Positions 24,131 through 34,881 of a stretch of 64,000 bases of DNA are shown here, one piece after another. The position numbers were made by a program, and so were the translations under genes. Source of the DNA: Paramacrobiotus metropolitanus (lineage: Eukaryota > Tardigrada > Eutardigrada > Parachela > Macrobiotidae); assembly GCF_019649055.1 (NCBI RefSeq), contig NW_026570276.1:124001-188000 (forward strand). The letters run 5' to 3'. The notes beneath the pieces are model-generated. The model worked only from the letters and a program-made list of their open reading frames with translations, had not been told where the DNA came from and made no database searches. Position 1 is the first letter of the stretch. The number at the start of each line of letters is the position of its first letter.

Positions 24131-26308
24131 TTACAGTTGCAGAAAAACGCGAATACCGAACCACTCATCCGGATAAGCCAACGTTCGCATCCAGCGCGCA
24201 TGCATGGCTTTCACCTTTTCGTGCACCCGCTGACTGACGGCCGGGCACTGGTCGTTAGCCGCGCCCAGAACAATGCGGGTGTGTTCGGCGGCTGTTTCCA
24301 CGGAGCGAAAGCGTACGCGGGGAATGGTTACCGCATACCGCATAATGTCCGTACCGTACCGGCGCATGAACGCTTTCTCATGCTGCGGCAAGGCCGTTGC
24401 ATTATCTAATGCCAACACCGTGCATGCTGCTCCGGTGATTAATGTCCGCGCGGTGACGTTAATCAGCACCAACTGGTCACACACCGCCATTACCTTCGGC
24501 AACCCGGTGCATTCCCACCCTCCACTGCGGGGGTTTCGTTCGACGCCCAGCAAGCGCCTAATGTCGAAGTCTGAATCCAGACCGTTCTTCACACTTATTA
24601 TCGGCAGACGAATGCCTTTAACGTCTAATACGGTTTCAATAATTATCAGTTTTTCGGTGAGCCCGACGCCGCCACAGAAATGATCCTCATTATTCATCAG
24701 CGCCAGTATCTGTGTACGCGCAGGAATTATGCGATCCAGCGTAGTGACCAGTTTGTATCTGAGATATTCACTGTGCTCTCGTTTCGGTTCAAGATAAACA
24801 GCGTGAGCATACTGCTGTGGTAAGTCAGGTGCTTTTCTTCCGTATGTTGTGCTAAGATCGAGCAGGATGTGCCGGTCCACGAACTGGCAGACAAGTGCTC
24901 TCCACAGCGCACAAACCCTGTTAAACATTACCCTAGTGTTACAGTTACAACAAATAAATAAATAAACTGTTTCTTTAATTTAGTAACACAGACCAGCACA
25001 TAAATCTGTAGAACCAGTACAAAAATTTGAAACGTAGTTACTTGCCTGCTCGTTTGCGCCTGGGAATTAACATCCAGATAGTGAAGATAGTGAAGTACAG
25101 TAGCCATGATCGGATGCGTAACTTCGGTGATGGACATTTCTTCCGCATCTGTAGAAAACAAAGTTCACGAGTTCCAAAGGACGGGAAGGAAACCATGTAA
25201 TTTAAAGTACTTAAAATGAGAAGGATTTCATTGATTAGTGCCAAAATTCCTCAATAAAGCCCTCCCCTCGATCCCCTCTAAAATTTTTCAAAATGGGTTC
25301 CTCCTTTGGAGGAACAACAGGGTTTCCCTTAGGGAAGGCTGACGAGAAAAATTTAGCACCGAGAAACTTATTGATCAGTAACTAACTGATCATCCCACAC
25401 AGGGCCACACTGTAACGCTTACCATGCCGGAGAGTGTTCCACGAAGTCGTATCCATATACTCCAGTGGCTGTAATCGTAATTTCTCTAGGAAGTAATCAT
25501 CGCTAGCTTTTGTGAGAGAATCTTCATCCCACAACATGCTGCAACCGTCTTCTTCAGCCTGCATTTCGGCACAGATAAAAGTGAGTGTATCCAGTCCCAC
25601 TCGCACGAACATTCGAAGACCGATATTAAACGGATAAGATCCAACCGCCTGCTTGTGTGCCCGTGCTTTGCATGTGAAATACATCTCGTCCACCCTTGGT
25701 AACCGATCAAAGTGACAGCGGGAATCACACACATTATTACGATTACTTAACACCAATCGGCATGTATGGGCCAGGAAAGGCGAGATGAAGTCCACGTCCG
25801 GCAACATGTGGGTGCAGGAGAAGCTGATGACGTGTTTCCTGTACAGGAACCCTGTCGCGCGTTCGGAGAAGCTACCCCCATCATCGGGCACTGGCAGAAT
25901 CTGGGTGCAGTGATTTCTGTGCACGATGTGTTGTCGTTGTATCCCGTCGGAACTGTCAACATTCAGACGTACAATGCAGCATGGATGGGTCTTCTCATCG
26001 TCCACGATGGCACCCGACAAGAAAACCATCGGATCTGCATGGGTACGCCGTAGTGCTATCTGCACAGAGGAGCCCACAGGTAGTGGCTCGTGAGTGAGGA
26101 AACGGTGCGGCCAGAGACGACTGGAATGAATCCATCGGGCACTCATGCTGCTGGCATCGAAATCGATGTAGAAGTTAGGGCCATCAATATCCTGAACGTA
26201 TCCTAACCACCACTGACTGTTTTCCCGCTGCACCAGCACAGTGTTCCCGTAGTTCAACTCGCGCGAACCCGAGAACAACTTACGAAAGTACAATGACGTC
26301 GCGTTCAT
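24131..26308 (-). CDS. F-box protein with N-terminal Tudor-like modules, gene 2
   Basis: Three minus-strand exons (26308–25423, 25148–25046, 24917–24131) agree in phase and give 591 residues. The first 295 residues hold repeated beta-rich modules resembling Tudor-like folds (QWWLGYVQDIDGPNFYIDFD, then SSVQIALRR and AIVDDEK). The F-box spans the exon 2/3 junction at about 301–345 (ITEVTHPIMATVLHYLHYLD, then VCALWRALV). The C-terminal 260 residues have no motif I recognise. The presumed role is a substrate adaptor of an SCF-type ubiquitin ligase. Intron 2 has a GC donor (CAG|GCAAGT) with an AG acceptor. A paralogue with the same order is at 6717–9165 and a decayed copy lies on the plus strand at about 30220–30850. 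The start is the first Met of the frame (MNATSLYF). Confidence 0.8.
24918..25045 (-). other. GC–AG intron in F-box gene 2
   Basis: The exon ends ACG AGC AG and is followed by GCAAGTAAC; the next exon begins after TTTAACAG with G GTT TGT. Only use of the GC donor keeps F-box residues R and VCALW in frame. GC donors usually show a strong CAG|GCAAGT context, as here. Confidence 0.75.
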
Positions 26309-27235
26309 GGCATAGGATAGTGACTTTCAATGCACGCAAGAGTTCGCGAGAAAACAACACGATCAGGCAGATAAATGGGAATTCGGTGCTACTGTACCAT
26401 GTCACGTTAAAATAAAAGAACGATGACGGAGTATATTGCAGTTTAAAGACGGCAGATACAACGCGAAAAGATCAGCGATTGCCAGGAAACGCTAAAATAC
26501 CGTTTGATAGCATCGACTGTGGCGAGCCTCTTGGAACAATCTAGCCACCTTTAGCGTATAAAAGTGGCTAATATCGGGTTTGTTAATCAGTGGTAGCAGT
26601 TATTGTAAATTGTTTCACATCATTCGAAAGCGGTTTTTTATGCAGTTTTATGGCTACAGTTATCTCCAGAGAGCAATGTGCCAACAACAACATTTTTTGG
26701 AAAGGTGCGCTTGTGGTGCGCGCCGGCTCGCATTGTCTCTCTGTGCATGTGAAATGTGAATGACCAGGCCAGGCAGGAGAAGCAGCGGACATGCTGTCCA
26801 TTCGCTCGTAACTGGACTAAAAGGTGGATTGATTTAGCGAGAACAATAGAGTGATGTCCTGTATATCCAGCGTTCTTGCTTATTCTCGCATGAACAAAAC
26901 GCAAAAATGAGCGATGCAAAAAGAGCGATGCAAATCATGCAGCCTACCATAAACCAGTCCATGCATACACCGCAATGAAACACTCTGAAAGGCTGTAAGC
27001 CCCTCTGCAGGCGGTAGACGCTGCAGTCAGTCAGATCTGTATGTAATCGTACTCGTAGAGTCTTACTGTTAGCTGCAGGGTGGCGAAAACGAAATTTCCC
27101 GTGCGAATTTTATGCATTGGACCGGAAGCAAAAACACGGTTCATGCTGCCCGAGATCAGATATTTTTAGCCAAAAGTTAAGAAATTCATGACGTCACTGA
27201 ACGATCGTAATTGGTTTTATGGCCGGGCGCAAGGG

Positions 27236-27238
<3 letters not shown>

Positions 27239-27274
<36 letters not shown>
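27239..27274. repeat. (TA)n microsatellite
   Basis: About 17–18 uninterrupted TA units. Confidence 0.95.
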
Positions 27275-27276
<2 letters not shown>

Positions 27277-27561
27277 CGCAACCTATTTAGTGTTTATTTG
27301 GATAACTTGCAATAAATGCCCTGATGAATTTGGCGCATAATAACTCATTTTTTTGAGTTATTAGTGAACATACACGTCGAAAACGGAAAAGCCGGAAACA
27401 GACATTTTGATTTGGACCTTACGTTCAACTTATTCAGGGATCACAATTTCTTAGGGGAAGCATACTTCCTCTGGAGAAGAATTACATCTTCATCTGACTG
27501 CAATTGACGAAATAACCGGGTGTCAGATAATCCAGAAATGGAAACGAAGTTGTGATCAGCT

Positions 27562-27693
27562 CTAGCACTTGAAGTTGTGATTTGTTTTCGGTTCACTATT
27601 TTGGTCGCCTGTTTTGGTATCCACACAGAAACCACCGACCATGGTTAGCTGTTCGGCTTTGAAGGCGCCCGACTTCTCGCAAGCAGGGTTAAA
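27562..27693 (-). other. Possible isolated exon, thyroglobulin type-1-like
   Basis: On the minus strand an exon-like stretch of 44 codons follows the acceptor TTCGGACCAG and ends in TAG. It reads FNPACEKSGAFKAEQ and then GGFCVDTKTGDQ, which resembles the CxCVDxxTG core of thyroglobulin type-1 domains, though one cysteine is replaced. No matching upstream exon with a start could be found between here and 28.5 kb, so it may be a remnant. Confidence 0.3.
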
Positions 27694-29174
27694 CTGGTCC
27701 GAAACTAGAAAATACACATATTCTAGCGTGCTGTAAAATTTCATAAAAATGCAATACTGAAAAACAAAAATGAAAAATATTAAACTAGAAAACCTAAACC
27801 ATTTAGGATTTTGGGGGGAAAAGCGCCTGCATACTGTCGCCCCTTACACTTTTCCCAAGGTTTTACAATTCGCACACTTAAAACCGATAATGTATCAGAT
27901 CTTATAAAAGCAGACTTTTATTTGTAAAATTTATCGAGAGAGCCACTGCAATAACACGGAACTGTTTAAGCGCAAATTGCTGGTATGCGTTAACGTTATG
28001 AGAAAAACCGTCACGATGTATTAACGATAAATAATTTGCGTACCTGAAATTTCACTAATATTGTAGGAGGCAGCATAAACGTCGCATAAATTTGAAAATA
28101 TTTTCACCATAAAATGAAAACAGAGTTCGGAAGCAAAAATATTTTAAATATGATATTTAATATTAATACAGGTCTAATTTTAGTTCTCCGGCCTTACTGT
28201 GCTTAGCCAGCACAGGAACATTTGCCAGCCAGGTTAGTATTTTGCCATTTGAGCCGAGCGTAGCATTTCTTTACACCTGACATCAGCTCCACAGCACAAG
28301 ACAGCACAGGAGCGAAATAAGCAAAAAATTGGTAATTAGCGACATGGTTGATACCGTTTCGTGATTCGTATGAAGTTAACTATACAGTATACAGATATTA
28401 TGTGTACCGATAAAAGTCTATTTCCCAGTTGCAACTGCATAATGCATTTACGGAAAAAATATTGTTACTTGATAAAAGTTCATAAAACTGCAGTATCGTT
28501 GCCTTGTTTTATAACGAAAACCGGTTTTGTTGTTTTGTTGTTTTGCTTGTTTCGCGTTCTTTGGCGAAAAACACAGGTATGACTAGTATGAGTACATTTT
28601 GTTTACATTGTGCTATTAACAGAAACTACTGGATTCGAATGCGATATTACAACACGCAGTCTGCACAACATAAATATTATTATGTTTTCTCAACAATACT
28701 ACAAAAAATGTAATTTTCATGAGTAACAAGAATGTTTGTGTCTAATTCTTAATCACGTAACAAAAACGAGAGACATGCATTCATGCAGGCTGTTTATACT
28801 TATCGTTGCAAGCGTTACCGACATAATAGACAGTCAGAAATTGCTTTTTCTTACGGTTTTTGTTGTTCTGTGTTGTTCTGTTGCCTGATGCACTCATTTT
28901 CATACAAACTTCAATTAATATAAACCGGAATCAAAGCATCCGGAATTACGTATTTCGGCGACCCCGGTTTCCTTTGTTGGCAAAAGCTTTAATTAATATC
29001 TTAACTCTGCACTGTACAATTTCGGCGCACATTTTTCGAGTACCCATTGTAATCATTACGAGTACGTACAGGTGCAAGCCCGATTACATACGTATATCGA
29101 GCATGTATAGTCTGTAAAGAAACAGGTAGTCTGCAATAAGCGCTATGTTAGCACTTGGACCTAGTGCGATACCT

Positions 29175-29605
29175 GCTGTACTGCACTACTTCGAATGCTG
29201 CCTTATATGGGCTCCCCTTATATTACTTTCCCTTATCTGGGCCCCCGAGCAATATGAGCAACCCTCTACACTGGCGGTTACGTTATTACTCACACTTTCG
29301 CAGCTGTTATCAGTATTATGCCTGAGTCAGCCTGACTGAAAATTTTGATTTATTTAAAATACTTATTTTGCCAGTACTTTGTAGCATTTAGTTTGTTTCA
29401 AAGTGCTCAGGTTGCATCAACGACAGATTCAAAATCTTTCTAAAATTTATTGTTTCTTAAAAATTTAAGGTTGAAAGAAGTAGAAAAGGGTTGTGCTACA
29501 ATTCCGATAAATTTAGTTTAACGGGCATTGCTAACTAGCCGGGAGCCCAGATAAGGGAGAGTAATATAAGGGGAGCCCATATAAGGCAGCATTCGAAGTA
29601 CAGAT
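29175..29605. mobile_element. Element bounded by about 65-bp inverted repeats (MITE-like)
   Basis: The left arm (29175–29247, containing GCTGCCTTATATGGGCTCC) is repeated in inverse orientation at 29539–29605 with few differences. The inner 290 bp are AT-rich and non-coding. This is the layout of a non-autonomous DNA transposon or foldback element. I could not find a clear target-site duplication. Confidence 0.6.
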
Positions 29606-30086
29606 ACAGTAATGTGCAAAGCCAAACTGTAATTCTTATTAATTTTGGCAAGCACTAGCCACCAACCCTGCAAAATGCATGGAACGCATAAACAGTGTGG
29701 CGTGGAGCGCCGAGGTATGAAGGCGGGCGTTAACTTAAATAATATTATTCCGAATTGTCGCTGCATTTATGAATGCTCAATATGCAAATACTTTAATATC
29801 TATATACAGATACTCTGTACGTAGAACACTACATGATAGAAGACTGAGCATGTTGCATGGGTATTATGCCGCGTATTAAACCGCTGTCTTGCTGATCTCT
29901 CCTATATTAACGTGAATGAATTTCGATGGTACAGTACGTATGAACCCCGATCTGTGTTAACCGAAAATTATTGAACACATTATTAAAGTTCAGCGATGAT
30001 AATCGCAAAAGGAAAAATCAGCACGAGCAATGCATACCTTGCATGATGGACGATGGCACAGAAACAAATTCGGCTTAATTTAAGTT

Positions 30087-30176
30087 TCTTAGAAGTATCT
30101 AGTATCTACCGTATATCGACTCCAATTTTTGATAATATCAAAAACTGGAGACGATATACTGTAGATACTTCTAAGA
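30087..30176. repeat. Long hairpin, about 40-bp arms, 3-nt loop
   Basis: The left arm begins TCTTAGAAGTATCTA and the right arm ends with its complement; the centre is ATTTTTGAT-AAT-ATCAAAAA. The arms differ at a few bases, and the left arm has one extra 7-nt repeat (GTATCTA). Confidence 0.85.
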
Positions 30177-30219
30177 TATTGTCTGAACAGCGGTTTTGTA
30201 AGTGCATTTTTTTCACAAT

Positions 30220-30850
30220 CAACACCCAATAGATTCATTCCAGCTGCTTCTGGCCACATCATTTTCCTTACAAGTACAGGGAATCGTGGCAAGCACCTCT
30301 GTCCACGTGATGCTTCGACAAGCCGAAAGTGATCCAATGATCCTCCAAAGGCCATTATCGTCGACGATGTCGATGTTGTTCACATAACTCACGTCGAGTA
30401 CAACTTATTTTTTACTGTGTAGCTGTATGACGGTCAAACTTGTCCCGGAATGAATCCGCCGTTTCCGACTCACCACATCGTACTGCAAAACCACATCACT
30501 GGAAAGCTGCCGATGCCTGGTGATGGTAAATGTTTCTGTATAGGACTTCTGTACAAGAAAACCTGCCGGCTTCCTCCAAGCCAACTTGCTACCTGAGGTG
30601 GATTTTACACCGAAGTTTGCATCCCGAATATCCTAATCTAATTAACGTTGCGCCCGGCCGATGGTATGTGTGATTCGAACTGTCCGTTTGTAAATGGGCT
30701 CTGGAGAACAGAATGGTCTTCCACTGCAAAGGGCAACACAAAAGGCAAGTTAGGAATTACATATAACATCGCAACTGCATCAGGAAATCTGGGTTATGTG
30801 TTTTTTCGCAGTACACCTAGGGCAATGGTTTCCTCTTACGCGTTCCTCAC
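30220..30850 (+). pseudogene. Decayed copy of Tudor-like/F-box gene 2
   Basis: Pieces of the protein of gene 2 (24131–26308) can be followed in order but in changing frames: SVHVMLRQAESDPMI near 30300, then AIIVDDVD near 30350, HIVLQNHITGKLPMP near 30480, GLLYKKT near 30550, EVDFTPKF near 30610, CDSNCPF near 30670 and RMVFHCKGQHK near 30710. The corresponding words of gene 2 are SVQIALRRTHADPMV, AIVDDEK, HIVHRNHCTQILPVP, GFLYRKH, DVDFISPF, CDSRCHF and EMYFTCKARAHK. Order and spacing agree, but several frameshifts and stops intervene and no F-box part is seen. It lies on the opposite strand to gene 2, so it was copied in inverse orientation. Confidence 0.7.
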
Positions 30851-31376
30851 TTCTAACCTTTCGAATGGCGTGCAAGCTGTTTGGCACGATTATAATACCA
30901 TTATCAATGTTTGGAAGACGGTAAACGATGAGGTTATAGGTAAACATCAGCTGACCTGCTATGTTTTAACCCCTTTTCTCCTGGGATTTAAATATTAATC
31001 AAGGTCACGCGTCTTTAATCGAAGGCGACGCGGCCGAATGGGCTCTGGGTCTGACGCAAGAGCGTGATCTTCTTTCCACAAGACGAAAAACAAGATATCA
31101 TGCGCAGGCGGAATCAGCGGAAAGTAATCAGACTAATAAATTAAAATCCTTTTGCTGAAAACGACTGCGGGCGTATAAGAGTTAATTTTTAATGTCCGAC
31201 TGCATTCACTATGAAACTTCTCGCTTACAGTTCTCTGTAAAACCGACTGCATTCATTATAAAATCGCCAGGAAGATTTCTGGACATTGATGTACGTTGAT
31301 GCCTTTGTTTCTGAAAATTCTGGTCAAATAATAATTTTTTGGTTTTGTACCACAGCGTGTTTATTTGAACTTCAGC
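30851..31376. other. Intergenic, upstream of receptor 4
   Basis: I see no coding feature here. It must include the promoter of the receptor gene starting at 31377. Confidence 0.45.
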
Positions 31377-32478
31377 ATGAACGCATCAATAAATTTTACG
31401 GGTCTCAACAGGACAGGTACGGGATTTCACGGTACTCAAGAAATCAATTCAACTACGCTGACAAGCTGGTTTATCGCCATGACCTTAATTGCATTCTTCA
31501 CGTCACTGTTAATAATTCTCTTCATCATTGCGATTCTATACCGCCACACGAAACCATCCGAAACCCATATTCAAATCATCCACCTGCTCCTTATTTATCT
31601 GGTCGTCACCTCCATCCTTGACCAAACTACGTCGGTGACCATCTATTTCCCATCCGTTAAGTTGTCTTCAACTAACTGCCGCAATTTCGACGTCGTGTAC
31701 CACATTTTCGCCGGCAGCGGACACTGGGCAGCGTTCATGCTGTCCCTCAACCGGATGATTGCCGTTGTTTTCCCGCATCATTATGCGAGATTTAACAAAC
31801 GCAGTGCGACAGTCGCGACGATACTGATTGGTTGGTTAATTCTGCTTGCGTGCTCGCTACCCTTTTTCGTGGGCAGCGGCTGGTACGTTACTAACGTTCC
31901 ACCGTGGAATAACTGCGCAGTTCTTCCGATGACACACGGCAACGGGAAAATCTTTCAAGCCAGAGCAATACTGAGCATTCATGTACCGATTTCTGGGACA
32001 ATTGTGCTTTACGTGCTGATTTTATTGTCGCAGCTCAGAAAAAAGTTCAACCGCGACGGTGCCGTCGATCGCAAGATGCAGGCAACACTAGAGCGCCGCA
32101 TTTTAATCGGCAAGATGTTGTGTGCGTCACAGTTATGGGATTTAGCTTGTTATTTACCGCAGTTTGTCCTGGCCAATTATCTCAATGTTTTTGCGAAAAA
32201 TCCGCATCTGATCTTGCTGATGTGGGCTCTGGAGTCTTGCGGAGATTTTGGAACACCGGTAAGTGACACATTTTCGGGCATCAATCTCTGCATGCATTCT
32301 TATAATAGCCTGTTCCTGTGAGATGCCGTTTTGTGCGTAGGTGATCTTTTTCCTGATTGGAGCAGAATATCGGACTGGGTTAAAGGATTTTTTTCGTAAT
32401 CCACTGCGTCGGTGCAGCCCATTCGTGTCACCTGGCAATGAGTTACAGCTAGGAACGATTGCCACCCAAAATCAGTAG
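31377..32478 (+). CDS. Rhodopsin-like 7TM receptor, family member 4 (intact, plus strand)
   Basis: Two exons (31377–32258 and 32341–32478), with an 82-bp GT–AG intron, give 339 residues. The N-terminus MNASINFTGLNRT has several glycosylation sequons. Seven hydrophobic segments follow, with the TM3 cysteine (TNCRN), NRMIAVVFP after TM3, the loop-2 cysteine (PWNNC), CYLP in TM6, and GTP|VIFFLIGAEYR at TM7 with the intron at the same codon boundary as in the other copies. It has RTGTGFHGTQE in the N-terminal tail, which the others lack, and a different C-terminal tail (LGTIATQNQ). It is the only copy in forward orientation and the most divergent of the five. I infer a membrane receptor of unknown ligand. 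An upstream in-frame TTG exists, but ATG at 31377 is the natural start. Confidence 0.87.
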
Positions 32479-33121
32479 AATGTGCCGCAACCAGTAAGAA
32501 TGCGCTCCCGTGAACGATGCGTGGGACTCTCTTCTGTCGTCATGATTGTTTCACAAACGTAGCCACGCAATATACGCAATAAACCTTCAGTGCCAGCTGG
32601 TGGGCAAAAAGGAGCACTGTATTCTGCCGCATTCTTTGCGTGGTTGTTGCACAGTTTTCAATGTGCATTTTACGCTCATACGTGGAATTAGTTTTTCGTT
32701 GACTGATTATTTCGTTGCTTCGCTTGTAAGACAGTACAGAACGCGGAAAACATAAAAAAAACATAAAAAGCTTTGGCTTTCTGCAGCATATCTGTAGGCA
32801 AAACTATTCTTTAATGCTTTCATCATGGCTAAACACAAAAAGACCACAAAAAACGATCGCCTGTTCACGTACATTTACAGTATTTTGACGGTAGTTATTC
32901 TTACGGTACTTCCTTTTGTAAACGTTACTCCCTAGAAAAACACCGCTTCTAAAACAGCGGATTGATAGGTACTGCGCTGATGTGCGAAAATGTAGTGTTT
33001 GTGTCGGAAATGCTTCGGACTGATAAAAACTACGAGTAATATAATGGTTGTGCGGTATGGAATCTGTTGTAAGACCTCTTGCACAATGAGTGGCCAGTAC
33101 AATGTAACCGCATCGAATTGC
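32479..33121. other. Intergenic
   Basis: No exon or repeat is supported here. The transcripts of receptor 4 (plus) and the unknown paired-exon gene (minus) converge across it, so both 3' ends should lie within. Confidence 0.45.
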
Positions 33122-33953
33122 CTAAGTATCCCTTGTTGCAAAAGGGCATTTCAGCACTGGCTCACGGCTGTCGGTCCAGAAGTCTGCTGAATCTAGCAAC
33201 AACACATTGGCATTGTTGAAATACTCGTATTCTGCTGGATCAGGAACGACGTTTCCTTCGCTGTTCATTTTGTTCATAGTCCACTGGATACTTGGACGAT
33301 CATAGGGTGTGAGTATAAATGTCAGGTCCTCTGAAAAACCTTCCGTGCGATTCAGTATGCATCCCGTTCCGCAGTATGTGTGCGCTTTTCTAAGTCGTCT
33401 CAGTTCCGACCAATAAATGGTCTGCCGCTCCTCATCTTGGATACCGTGATCGTAGAGCTTCGATTTGTAGAACAACTCGTACCGTAGCTGCTTTCGCAAA
33501 AACGGTCTCGAATACAGCGTCTTCAAGAACTCGTGCATGGATAGCGGTAAATTATTGAAAGAACAGACCTTATTACGGTCATTAGGAAGAAACAACTCGA
33601 TCACTGTATGGTCGTGAGCAACAGTTGATCGCATTCCGATACCGGCCATTATACATTCCTCACTTCTCCGTTGTAATGAAAGCTGCTTTAACAGCATGGT
33701 AGCCCTTGCATGGCGGTCACAAAAAAGGAAGTCTCCACCGCTGTCTCTAAAATGGGACGCCAAAATGCGACGGATTACTGCAGACTGTCGATGGTACAGA
33801 TATGATTGCAGAATGGGAACTGGCTGTAGTGGTTCTCTAAGTATTTCGATACTTGTCTCGTTAATTGCGATATCCGCGCCGTTCTTGTCACACCATATCC
33901 AGTCACACAACCAACAGGGCGATTACGTTTCCAACGTTTCTGAAAATCTGAAC
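33122..33953 (-). pseudogene. Second copy of the paired unknown exon, one-base frame loss near its start
   Basis: A long minus-strand frame (open from about 33930 to the stop at 33122) encodes about 260 residues clearly related to the exon at 34015–34821: both contain CDNHAR/CDRHAR, MAGIGMRST, WSELRRLR, SIQWTMNK and LLLDS with DREP. I do not recognise the family. Upstream, where copy 1 has CGCCCTTGTTGG, this copy has CGCCCTGTTGG, one T fewer, so the frame entering from either possible acceptor (33953 or 33939) does not meet the long frame. Either it is a decaying exon, or translation uses an internal Met. The rest of the frame has no stop, so the loss, if real, is recent. Confidence 0.5.
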
Positions 33954-34014
33954 CTACATAGTAACGCATTAGTTAGAAAGGAAATCAACTGCTCAGGAAA
34001 CAGCTTTTTGTTAC

Positions 34015-34821
34015 CTCTGGCTTCTGAAAATGGGCATTTACGCACTGGTTCCCGGCGGTCGTCCCAGTAGTCCACCGAATCTAAGAGCAGCACGTGGGCA
34101 TTATTGAAATACTGGTATTCTGCCGGATCGGGAGATACATTCTCTCCGCCATCGGTTTTGTTCATCGTCCACTGGATACTAGCATATCGATCAGGTTTTA
34201 GTACAAATATCATATCATTCGAAAAGTCTTGTGTGCGGTTCAACTTGCATTCCATTCCGCAGTGACTATGCGCATTACGGAGTCGTCTGAGCTCCGACCA
34301 GTAAGCGGTCTGCCGCTTCTTGTCCCGGATACCGTAATCGTAGAGTCTCGATTTGTAGAACAACTGGTATGGTAGTTGTGTTTGCAAGAACTCCTGCGAG
34401 TATAGCTTCCTTAAAAACCAGTGCATGGATACCGGCAAATTATTGAGAACAAAGACGTTTTCGGAATCGCGGAATAACTCGATGATCATCTGGCCGCGGA
34501 CAATAGTAGACCGCATTCCTATGCCGGCCATAACACATTCTTCCGTCCTTTGTTCCAATGGGCGTAACTTCAACAGCCTGGCATGATTGTCACATAATAG
34601 GAAGTCGTCATCATTATCTCTTGCGAAGGACGCTAGCATTCGAAGTATCACTACAGACTGTTGATTATGCAAAGGTAGTTCCAAAAAGGGTACTGGATAA
34701 AGTGGTTCAGTAGATTTTTTTTCAGTTGATTCGCTAACGGCAATTTCCGTCCTGTTCCTGTCACACCACGCCCATTCACATAACCAACAAGGGCGATAAC
34801 TGCAGAAGCGTTTCCGGAAAA
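34015..34821 (-). CDS. Unknown protein, exon copy 1 of a tandem pair (partial)
   Basis: A minus-strand exon of 807 bp from acceptor GTCCAG to donor GAG|GTAACA is phase 1 on both sides, so it can be duplicated without breaking frame. It encodes about 268 residues: a cysteine/tryptophan-rich start (YRPCWLCEWAWCDRN), then MAGIGMRST, LYKSRLYDYG-like, YWSELRRLRNAH, SIQWTMNKTDGGEN and DPAEYQYFNNAHVLLLDS, ending REPVRKCPF. I cannot assign a family. The first exon (start or signal peptide) was not found upstream of 34821: an in-frame stop precedes the acceptor. Without the splice at 34015 the frame runs on to 33923. The next exon downstream is the related copy at 33122–33953, 61 bp away across a GT–AG gap. 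Confidence 0.5.
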
Positions 34822-34881
34822 CTGGACGAGAGCAGCAACACCACAGTTAAATGCAGAATAAACAGTAACAAGACATGGCTT

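Larger units (their letters stand above)
26309..30219. other. Gene-poor stretch with microsatellite and inverted repeats
   Basis: No complete gene is seen. It contains a TA microsatellite, a short hairpin at 27338–27363 (10-bp arms), a possible single exon at 27562–27693, a pair of inverted repeats at 29175–29605 and a hairpin at 30087–30176. A TATAAAAG word near 26556 on the plus strand has no gene that I can attach to it. Confidence 0.5.

Noticed and set aside
26550-26730. TATA-driven gene on the plus strand (TATAAAAG near 26556, ATG at about 26640)
   Set aside because: The following frame is short and shows no protein-like features.
30480-30600. OTU-protease-like motif PGDGKCF on the plus strand
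   Set aside because: The surrounding words match the F-box gene 2 protein in order, so this is part of that decayed copy, not an OTU domain.
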